Origin: a virus | Length of the DNA stretch: 32,216 nt | Virus record (IMG/VR): IMGVR_UViG_3300025141_016717 | Span: 1 to 32,216 of that record | Direction: 5' to 3' (one strand) | Shown: one piece after another, positions 9,225 through 15,362 of the stretch | Position numbering within the stretch: the stretch's first letter is position 1 | How the letters are laid out: each line of letters begins with the position of its first letter | The notes under the pieces: model-generated | The model's database searches: none | Told to the model about the DNA's origin: nothing | The model's input: only the letters and a program-made list of their open reading frames with translations | Made by a program: the position numbers and the translations under genes

Positions 9225-9243
9225 AATTGCTCCAAATTAAAAT

Positions 9244-9924
9244 CTAATCTACACCAATAACTTCAGCTTCTATCATGTTTGGTGAATCAATGTAATTCAT
9301 CTTTCTGTTTAAAGAGCCAACAAACACCGGAACAAGCTCTGGATCCATTTGGTATAAAATTTCCATTACGCTTTCTTTTAAAATTCTTGCCTGCTCATTA
9401 ATAACATTAATATTAATATTATGCTCAATCTTTTGATCTGCAACGCCCTCTATATACTTTTTCCAATCTTGCATTAAAGACTTCATTGTATTTATATATT
9501 CCAGAAATATCTTATCCTCTTTTATAGAGCCACCAGTTTGAAGTAAGTTATAATAATATTCAATTCTAGAGTTTACAAGAGAGTCCATTTCTAGCAGCCT
9601 TCTTGTTACATCAAGCTCGCCAGAGGCTATCTCTTCAATCTTTTGCTGGTAGGCGGAAGAGTTTTTTATAATCATTCTGGCCTCTGCCTCAGATTCTTCC
9701 TTGCTTACCTCGACTCTTTTGTTCTTAATATCCTCTAGAACCTCTCCCCTTAGGTTTAGGTGTTCTGTTCTAAACTTCTGAAGAGTCATATAAGATATAT
9801 GCATTCTCTTTTTTCTTGGATACTTATCTTTAAGCCACGCCTCAACGCCCTTGACAGATTCTCCTTCTAAAAGCTTTTTTATCAAAGCCTCTTTATCTGG
9901 ATGATTTAAAATTTTCTTGCTCAC
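9244..9924 (-). CDS. Helical protein with N-terminal HTH-like region, possible small terminase
   Basis: A 226-residue protein. Residues 10-55 look like a helix-turn-helix (ALIKKLLEGESVKGVEAWL, then ISYMTLQKFRTEHLN) of the 'repeat/ramp' type found in small terminase subunits. Long helices follow, and a C-terminal segment ends MIEAEVIGVD. The start is GTG at 9922-9924 with GGAG 7 nt upstream. The in-phase ATG overlapping that SD belongs to another frame and stops at once. A terminator hairpin lies immediately upstream. A small-terminase role would fit the domain order (DNA-binding N-terminus, oligomerising helices) and location, but it is 4.6 kb from the large terminase and motif evidence is thin. 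Confidence 0.8.
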   Translation of the reverse strand: MSKKILNHPDKEALIKKLLEGESVKGVEAWLKDKYPRKKRMHISYMTLQKFRTEHLNLRGEVLEDIKNKRVEVSKEESEAEARMIIKNSSAYQQKIEEIASGELDVTRRLLEMDSLVNSRIEYYYNLLQTGGSIKEDKIFLEYINTMKSLMQDWKKYIEGVADQKIEHNININVINEQARILKESVMEILYQMDPELVPVFVGSLNRKMNYIDSPNMIEAEVIGVD

Positions 9925-9935
9925 CTTATCTCCAT

Positions 9936-9975
9936 AAAAAAATATCTCGGCTATATATTACTATGCCGAGATATT
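9936..9975 (-). terminator. Intrinsic terminator
   Basis: A perfect 11-bp inverted repeat, aatatctcggc (9941-9951) and gccgagatatt (9965-9975), encloses a 13-nt AT loop. On the minus strand it is followed by seven T (9936-9942). There is no T-run on the plus side, so it acts on leftward transcription and would end the transcript of the 162-residue gene. The T-run stops only 11 nt before the GTG of the next gene. Confidence 0.85.
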
Positions 9976-10006
9976 ATTATAATTTAAGAATGAGAATAGT
10001 CCACAA
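9976..10006 (-). promoter_or_regulatory. Candidate promoter upstream of the terminator hairpin
   Basis: On the minus strand a perfect TATAAT (9976-9981) is preceded, after 19 nt, by TTGTGG (10001-10006). The -35 match is weak and the spacing is long, and AT-rich gaps produce TATAAT by chance. If real, its transcript would begin inside the 9941-9975 hairpin. It would then be the only visible way to express the 226-residue gene without reading through the terminator. Confidence 0.3.
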
Positions 10007-10016
10007 TATATGTGAA

Positions 10017-10505
10017 TTATCTTTTTAATTTTACAACCAAAGAATCAACTAAGCTTGCTTCCTTTGTAAGTCCAATTTTATCAAGATAATTTGCAAAATG
10101 AATCAAGCTTGTCTGCATTGATACATCACCTGGGTTGTAAATTTCATCCCCAACCTTAAAGCCTTCTTGGTAATCAAAAACCTCTCCTGTTAAGGGGTTT
10201 TGAACAACTCCATCGCCAATCCTTCTAGCTTGAAGCCCAATATAACCCGGAACATACCTGGTTGATAGATGCGGAGATACAGGGGCGGGATCTTTAAGAT
10301 CGCTGTCTTCATGTTCGGGTGTTATACCGTAAAGCCCTTCTGTGCTTCTATCAAGCGGGGTATTGTGTTTCTCACTCAAATACTTGTCTCTTGTATTGTC
10401 CTGTACGGAGGCTCCCTGAAAGCTGTTAAATATACCATGCTGATCAGCTTCGGCTTCCTTAATCAGAGATGTGTACATTTTTAATTTTCTAGACCTAACA
10501 GACAT
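10017..10505 (-). CDS. Hypothetical protein, probable virion-side gene
   Basis: A 162-residue protein with a basic N-terminus (MSVRSRKLKMYTSLIKEAEA), a polar middle, and a compact region (VVQNPLTGEVFDYQEGF, then VGDEIYNPGDVSMQ) that looks like a small beta-rich domain. It ends in a helix, FANYLDKIGLTKEASLVDSL, which resembles a helix in the 497-residue protein. The ATG has AGGAG 6-7 nt upstream and lies 9 nt after the previous stop. It is the last gene before the 9936-9975 terminator. Function is unknown. Confidence 0.8.
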   Translation of the reverse strand: MSVRSRKLKMYTSLIKEAEADQHGIFNSFQGASVQDNTRDKYLSEKHNTPLDRSTEGLYGITPEHEDSDLKDPAPVSPHLSTRYVPGYIGLQARRIGDGVVQNPLTGEVFDYQEGFKVGDEIYNPGDVSMQTSLIHFANYLDKIGLTKEASLVDSLVVKLKR

Positions 10506-10514
10506 TTTTTTCTC

Positions 10515-12074
10515 CTATGATAGAGATATCTTTGAGGTAGATATCATCGCACCTGTTTCGCTAAGGCTTCCCGAGATCATCTCTCTTGTTGCAGGGACAA
10601 GCCTTCCCTTGCTATCAAAAGCAATTTTGCTAACCGGAAGGCCTAACTTAGGACTGTAAAGTTGAACTGAAGTTGGAATATTGATAAGCTCACCTCTGTT
10701 AACAGCAGCCTTGATCATAGCCTCTCTAGAGGAGCTTGATGACGCATGCTTTAAGAGCTTTGAGAAATGGTCTAACGCAGCCAGATGTTGAGTCTGGTCG
10801 AATCTAGCCTGTATAGAGAGAAGTGCATCTTCAGCTTTTTTGAAGTCTGAGCTAGCAACGCCCTTCTCCATCTCGCCAATAAGCTGTGAGTAATTTAGTC
10901 TTTCCATACTCTCTACTTCTCTAGAAACGCTATTAATGCGACCAGAGGCTTCAGCCTTTCTTAACGCAGATCTCAAACCTGATCTATTAAGCCTAAATAG
11001 CTCTCCAGCCATTTTAAACGTAGTAGGGATAACCGGAGATCCATTTGGCATACTTACTGATATATCTGCAAAAACCTGTCCCCCTGGAGCAGGAATGCTA
11101 GCTTGATAGTATAAGCTCTTGTTATCTGAGTTTGCAAGCTTTACTTGAGCGTTGCCTAGTCCTAGCGCTGATAGCTCAGATGCAATTACAGCATTTGCCC
11201 TTGAAACTTCGCTTGAAGAAAATGATGAGGCTGCAGCTATAAGTTGATTATCTAAATCCGCATATCGACTCAGTGCTTCGGGAATATCTGGCGTACTAAC
11301 CTTAAGGCTACCTAAAGCTCTCTGTCCGGCAAAGTTGCTTTGGGCAGCTTTCTTTTTATAATTGTTTGTGTCCTTAATAAAAACATATAGGTTTTCTTTA
11401 TTAAGCTTTACAAGCTTATCGTCTTGTATAAACGCCTGCGGAATTGACGGGATACCGTTAGTAACTTGAACGGGAATCTGAACATTTACTTGGGTAAAGT
11501 CAGATGTGTCAATGGAGGCCGTACAAAGAACAAAGTGATCATTTGACCTTGACACAGAGACGCTGCTTGGGGCACAACCCAATGAAGTTAGTTGAACTTT
11601 TGCAAACTTAGCAGCTTTTGTCAAAGTTGTATCAGAAAGGACTGAGAAGGAAGCTTTTTTGTCTAAAGAAAATACTCCAGACAGTTCTTTTGAAAGCTCC
11701 GACTCCCCATATAAAGGCTTCAACTCATTCTCGTAAGATATTCTTGATTTTAACCCAGCCTTTTTAGGAATCATAGCGGCGACGGGGCTGGCGGTCATTA
11801 AATCACCGAGAGCTTCTCTAAAAACGCTATTTCCAGAGGAAAGACCCGAAGTCTGATTGTATACTTCAGTAATTTCTTTTTCAGTAAAGAACTTCTGTGA
11901 GGAAGCTCTTTTGCGAAAAATATCTCTTGCATAACCTAGGGTTACATCTCCAGGATTGTTGGCTTTAGCCAGATCTACTCTTTCGCAAACATATTTTGCA
12001 GGATAACTTTTTCCATTTGCCAATTTGTCTAGCGCTCTCTGAGCCTCTCTCGCTATTTTCTTTATTTCATTCAT
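10515..12074 (-). CDS. Hypothetical protein with an internal duplication
   Basis: A 519-residue Ser- and Ala-rich protein. Two segments of about 83 residues are similar: residues 151-234 and 291-373. Each runs from a helix ending LTSLG / LSALG, through V(S/K)(V/L) and LCTASI / YQASI strands, an IPVQVTNGIPSIP / VSMPNGSPVIP loop, to KLNKENL / RLNRSGL. This indicates an internal gene duplication of an alpha/beta unit. The C-terminal third is helical (REVESMERLNYSQLIGEMEK). The ATG has AAGGA 7 nt upstream. No known family is recognised. Size and setting suggest a virion component, without direct proof. Confidence 0.85.
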   Translation of the reverse strand: MNEIKKIAREAQRALDKLANGKSYPAKYVCERVDLAKANNPGDVTLGYARDIFRKRASSQKFFTEKEITEVYNQTSGLSSGNSVFREALGDLMTASPVAAMIPKKAGLKSRISYENELKPLYGESELSKELSGVFSLDKKASFSVLSDTTLTKAAKFAKVQLTSLGCAPSSVSVSRSNDHFVLCTASIDTSDFTQVNVQIPVQVTNGIPSIPQAFIQDDKLVKLNKENLYVFIKDTNNYKKKAAQSNFAGQRALGSLKVSTPDIPEALSRYADLDNQLIAAASSFSSSEVSRANAVIASELSALGLGNAQVKLANSDNKSLYYQASIPAPGGQVFADISVSMPNGSPVIPTTFKMAGELFRLNRSGLRSALRKAEASGRINSVSREVESMERLNYSQLIGEMEKGVASSDFKKAEDALLSIQARFDQTQHLAALDHFSKLLKHASSSSSREAMIKAAVNRGELINIPTSVQLYSPKLGLPVSKIAFDSKGRLVPATREMISGSLSETGAMISTSKISLS

Positions 12075-12087
12075 TGTTAAATCCTTG

Positions 12088-12564
12088 TTAGTTCTTTTTA
12101 AATAAATCTGGAAATACCTGTTTAATCGCGCCTGCCTTTGCCTCTAACTGAGAATCAACAACTTTATTTACAAAAAGCGGATCAGTTTCCGCCATATCCA
12201 ATAATGCAGTTTTAAAGGTAAAAACATCGTCTCTAGAAAACCCGTACTCATCAGAAGAAAACGAACAAATAGGAACACCCCTGTAGGATAAGGTAACCGA
12301 ACTAGAGTTGTAATCGCTTAAAGCCGACCAATCTCCAGTGGTTTTTGATTCATATTTTGGATGTGAGCTTCTAACTAAGAAAGTTGAATCACCTTCTTTT
12401 TCGACCTTCCAAAGATCATTGTACTGATCACCAAAGATCTTCACCATATCAAAGGCAACCTTTTTTATAACAAGATCGTCGGTAAGTTCAATTCTATTCT
12501 TGTTGGAAGGATTCTTTTCTCTATCTTGCGAAAGTTTTAATAAAATATCGTCTAATTCAGACAT
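12088..12564 (-). CDS. Hypothetical protein
   Basis: A 158-residue protein with an acidic/basic mixed N-terminus (MSELDDILLKLSQDREKN) and a central region (LWKVEKEGDSTFLVRSSHP, then SVTLSYRGVPICSFSSDEY) that looks like a small beta domain. A helical end contains FVNKVVDSQLEAKAGAIKQ. It has a strong GAGGAG SD 9 nt before the ATG and an 87-nt leader carrying the AT-rich element at 12633-12657. It is the first gene after the sigma-like regulator and may head a separately transcribed block. Function unknown. Confidence 0.8.
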   Translation of the reverse strand: MSELDDILLKLSQDREKNPSNKNRIELTDDLVIKKVAFDMVKIFGDQYNDLWKVEKEGDSTFLVRSSHPKYESKTTGDWSALSDYNSSSVTLSYRGVPICSFSSDEYGFSRDDVFTFKTALLDMAETDPLFVNKVVDSQLEAKAGAIKQVFPDLFKKN

Positions 12565-12632
12565 TATAAGAAGCTCCTCATGTAAATTCGTCTTATTAAT
12601 AGAAATAAAAGTTTCTAATTACACCTAATATA

Positions 12633-12657
12633 TCTATAAAAATATATATTATTAGTA
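12633..12657 (-). promoter_or_regulatory. AT-only element, candidate promoter (copy B)
   Basis: On the minus strand this reads TACTAATA, 12 A/T bases, then ATAGA, matching the 6703-6726 element with a one-base length change. Its first bases overlap the stop codon region of the sigma-like gene. A short AT palindrome (taatatat at 12626-12633 and atatatta at 12644-12651) overlaps it. It lies about 70 nt ahead of the 158-residue gene. The promoter role is inferred. Confidence 0.35.
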
Positions 12658-13101
12658 GTAAACCTCTTCCTCGGAGGTCTCTTTTTTAATATCAGAGATC
12701 TTAGATAAAATATCATTTACCTTTTCATTGTTTTTACAAAGCTTTTGTAGCTTCTTAACGATTCCACCATATCTTTTTTTCTGATTTCTATAGTCAATAT
12801 TTCCGTGCATAGCCTTGTGTACGGCAGATTGCGTTATACCTAAATGCTCCGCAATCTCATTTTGAGTTTTTCCCATAAGCCTCATAAATAAAATCTTCTT
12901 TTGATGCTCAGTTAAATAATCGCCATTGATTATATCATATATTTCACCTAAAAGCTCTTCTCTTAGATCAACCATCCTCTCGTCAAGAGCGTTTGTTTGA
13001 AGCATGCTCCCTATGCTGTTTTCGTTTGAAAAGTTATTTAGCTTTGCTGCGTCAAAAGAAACTTCAACGATTTTATATTGATAAGACTTACTTTTTCCCA
13101 T
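12652..13101 (-). CDS. Sigma-70 region 4-like HTH protein, candidate phage sigma factor
   Basis: A 149-residue protein. Residues about 62-99 (LTEHQKKILFMRLMGKTQ, then NEIAEHLGITQSAVHKAMHG) form the typical region 4 pattern: a Leu-rich helix, then a helix-turn-helix contacting the -35 region. The preceding acidic segment (ALDERMVDLREELLGEIYD) could be a partial region 2/3-type helix. No full region 2 is visible, so it may be a minimal phage sigma or simply a DNA-binding regulator. It begins 4 nt after the primase stop with a poor SD (coupling likely). It sits at the junction between replication genes and virion genes, where a late-transcription switch would be expected. Confidence 0.75.
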   Translation of the reverse strand: MGKSKSYQYKIVEVSFDAAKLNNFSNENSIGSMLQTNALDERMVDLREELLGEIYDIINGDYLTEHQKKILFMRLMGKTQNEIAEHLGITQSAVHKAMHGNIDYRNQKKRYGGIVKKLQKLCKNNEKVNDILSKISDIKKETSEEEVYY

Positions 13102-13105
13102 TTTG

Positions 13106-13864
13106 TTACCACGCCTCTGGAATTATTTGTTTAAAATCTTTGAAGAAAGTTATAATAGATGTTTGAGGAGAAGCAAAGTATTCATCAATATCCTTAAAGC
13201 CACCTGGTATCTTTAAAAATCTTAACCTAACTCCTTTGTTAATAAATTTATTATAAATTCTTTCAGCAGATTTTTGCCCAGCCTCATCCGAGTCCAAGAT
13301 AAAAGTTATCTTATCAGTGTATCTGGCCAGCTTTAGGAAGTGCTTTTTTGAAAAAGCAGTTCCACATATTGCGACTGAATTCTTTAAACCATTCTTTGAC
13401 ATAGAAATATAATCAAAGGAACCTTCTGTAACAAAAACGTTGTTTTTTTCTAATATGCAATCTTTTGATTTGTTTAAACCATATAATACATCAGCTTTTT
13501 TATAAGAGGTATTTTTATACTTTGGTATGCCAATAAACTTTCTATCTTCATCTGAAAGAAGTGTTCTTCCGCTTATTCCGACTGGATCATTATATTCTGA
13601 ATATATTGGAAAAATAAGATAGAAGTAATTAGAAAAATCACTACCTCCAGAAAAGTTTGTAACATTTAGTTTTGCAAGCAACTCTTCTGATACATGTTTT
13701 TTTAATATAGATATATTTTGAGGAAAAAACCCTATTTTATTTTCTAAAATAGTTTTTTTATCCAAACCCCTCTCTTTAGTAAGATAATTAATACAATCTC
13801 TTGAATTTTTAAGATTTAACTGACAAATTCTAATAAGATTATTTATTTCTTGCTCCTGACTCAC
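13106..13864 (-). CDS. DNA primase, DnaG-type catalytic (Toprim) part only
   Basis: A 252-residue protein making RNA primers, by family. The N-terminal part matches the DnaG core (YFYLIFPIYSEYNDPVGISG near 80-99, comparable to the 'FRIMFPI...GVIGFGGR' region). The Toprim fold follows with E147 (VTEGSFD), D191 and D193 (LDSDEAGQ), and KDIDEYF at 224-230, where DnaG has DPDE. The zinc-binding N-terminal and helicase-binding C-terminal domains of cellular DnaG are absent. The start chosen is GTG at 13862-13864, 2 nt after the previous stop and 6 nt after a GGAGG SD. A longer frame from 13924 would overlap the upstream gene by 58 nt and has no such SD. The adjacent Cys-rich protein may provide a zinc module in trans. 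Confidence 0.88.
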   Translation of the reverse strand: MSQEQEINNLIRICQLNLKNSRDCINYLTKERGLDKKTILENKIGFFPQNISILKKHVSEELLAKLNVTNFSGGSDFSNYFYLIFPIYSEYNDPVGISGRTLLSDEDRKFIGIPKYKNTSYKKADVLYGLNKSKDCILEKNNVFVTEGSFDYISMSKNGLKNSVAICGTAFSKKHFLKLARYTDKITFILDSDEAGQKSAERIYNKFINKGVRLRFLKIPGGFKDIDEYFASPQTSIITFFKDFKQIIPEAW

Positions 13865-13866
13865 TA

Positions 13867-14202
13867 CTATCCTCCATATTCGCTTATGGCAATCAACATA
13901 GTTTCTGTGACATTTATTTGGCAATTAGATTGATTGCTTGGACAATTTTTGCCCACCAACCTACCTGCCTTCGTACACGTTTGCACCTGCTTATCGCAGG
14001 TATTACACAGAAAGGTGAAGGCTTTTCTTTTTGTGTTTCTAATTACGTCTCCACTTGACTTCATTGATAGCTTGGCAAAGTCCGAGATATTGGGAAGTAC
14101 GTCTCCACAGGTGTTGCAAACAGCATTATTATTATCAACATCTAAAGAGCAGTCTGTTTGACCGTTACTTCTCCTGCATGTTGGATTACACCTAACAAGC
14201 AT
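13867..14202 (-). CDS. Cysteine-rich probable zinc-binding protein
   Basis: A 111-residue protein with ten cysteines (5, 9, 18, 29, 32, 66, 69, 76, 87, 94). Two identical CNTC knuckles (29-32 and 66-69) flank a spacer (LPNISDFAKLSMKSSGDVIR). Each knuckle is paired with a C-rich arm (RSNGQTDC and PSNQSNC), which suggests an internal duplication. The ATG overlaps the RecA stop (TAATG), with GGGAGG inside the last RecA codons, so translation is coupled. The primase starts 2 nt after its stop. It may act as a detached primase zinc domain, but the spacing does not match the usual DnaG zinc ribbon and no homology is certain. Confidence 0.8.
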   Translation of the reverse strand: MLVRCNPTCRRSNGQTDCSLDVDNNNAVCNTCGDVLPNISDFAKLSMKSSGDVIRNTKRKAFTFLCNTCDKQVQTCTKAGRLVGKNCPSNQSNCQINVTETMLIAISEYGG

Positions 14203-15353
14203 TATAACAAACCTCCCAGAAGAGGGTTTTCCTCAAGATCTTCAGACTCCTCTACACCTGCCGTATCTAATTCGTTTCCATTTATGTAGATATCTTTAAT
14301 CTGCTCAAGAAAACTATAGGCAAGGTGGTTGTCTAAAAAGTAATTGAATGTCGCATCTCTACCCTTAATCTTCACTTCATTGATCATGTAGCTCTGAGTG
14401 GTTATCCTCTGAATAATTCCATATTTTATTGCAAGATCAAAGATCTCGGCGTCTGTTTCGACAACTCCCTTCTGATATCTAATTTTATACTCTGCCACCT
14501 TAAAAGGTGCTCCAACCTTATTTTTTTGAACTTTAGCTCTAACCGTATGACCAACCCGCTCGCCGTCTTCATTTTTTATCACAGACTCTGCAGAGAATAT
14601 TGGGGCCATATTTATCATTAGGCTGCAAGCATGCTTTAAGGCTTTTCCTCCAGGTGAAGTTGTGGGATCTCCGAACATCTGCCCGAGATTAACTCTAACC
14701 TGATTAATGCCTATAAAGGCAACGTTTGCTTGAGCAACTACAGGAGTTAGCTTTTTAAGTTCTGTGGATAAGAATCTTGGAATTGGAGCCATATTAGCTT
14801 TACCTACAGCTGCAGCTATTTCAAGCGGAGTGTTGAGCACAGCTATAGAGTCTAGTACGATAATTCCAAGATTCTTAAACCTAGGATCACTACCTTCAAT
14901 CACATAATCGAGAATGCCCTTCATTGACTTGGAAACTTTTTTGGTCGTTTTATTTACCTTCACCTTTCCAATTAGACCCTCAAAGATAGCTTTGGCATCA
15001 TTTGTTTTAATAACAATAACCCTTGATGTATCAACCCCCTGCTTAGCCGCCCACTCTGGATCATAAGTATATTCGGCATCAATAAATAAAGCTGTATTTT
15101 CAGGATTTTTCTGCTGATACTCTCTGATTATTGATAGAGCCAACATAGTTTTTCCGGAACTTTCTTGTCCTGCTAGCTGAGTAATTCTACCTAGAGGTAC
15201 TCCTCCTATTCCAATAGCTTCATCAAGCTTTGGGCTTCCAGTGCTAACTGCCTCATACTTGGTTGCAATATTTCCATCAAAAAAGACGGTATCTTCTCCG
15301 AAAAACTTGGATATTTCTTTTTCCGCTTCTGACTGTGATACTTTTTTCGCCAT
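14202..15353 (-). CDS. recA: RecA-family recombinase
   Basis: A 383-residue strand-exchange ATPase close to bacterial RecA. It has Walker A GQESSGKT (residues 62-69), FIDAEYTYDP (90-99) carrying the catalytic Glu equivalent of E. coli E96, Walker B LGIIVLD (162-168), and loop L2 beginning NQVRVNLGQMFGDP (217-230) then TTSPGGKALKH. Compared with E. coli RecA there is an extra Lys-rich segment of roughly 25 residues (about 130-158) just before Walker B. The C-terminus is acidic and ends PLLGGLL. The ATG has AAGGAG 5 nt upstream. It follows groEL and ends at a TAATG overlap with the Cys-rich gene. It probably drives recombination-dependent replication and repair, working with the SSB encoded upstream. 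Confidence 0.95.
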   Translation of the reverse strand: MAKKVSQSEAEKEISKFFGEDTVFFDGNIATKYEAVSTGSPKLDEAIGIGGVPLGRITQLAGQESSGKTMLALSIIREYQQKNPENTALFIDAEYTYDPEWAAKQGVDTSRVIVIKTNDAKAIFEGLIGKVKVNKTTKKVSKSMKGILDYVIEGSDPRFKNLGIIVLDSIAVLNTPLEIAAAVGKANMAPIPRFLSTELKKLTPVVAQANVAFIGINQVRVNLGQMFGDPTTSPGGKALKHACSLMINMAPIFSAESVIKNEDGERVGHTVRAKVQKNKVGAPFKVAEYKIRYQKGVVETDAEIFDLAIKYGIIQRITTQSYMINEVKIKGRDATFNYFLDNHLAYSFLEQIKDIYINGNELDTAGVEESEDLEENPLLGGLL

Positions 15354-15362
15354 AATAACTCC

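Noticed and set aside
9925-10016. tRNA or small structured RNA in the longest gap
   Set aside because: The gap contains only a terminator hairpin and AT-rich sequence. There is no cloverleaf or conserved tRNA arm.
12626-12651. AT-only palindrome as a terminator
   Set aside because: The stem is A/T only and is not followed by a T-run on either strand, so it is a poor terminator. It is treated as part of a possible promoter region instead.
13865-13924. Longer N-terminus of the primase from 13924
   Set aside because: It would overlap the Cys-rich gene by 58 nt, reads a non-primase-like MPNKCHRNYVDCHK, and has no SD. The GTG at 13864 has a clear GGAGG.
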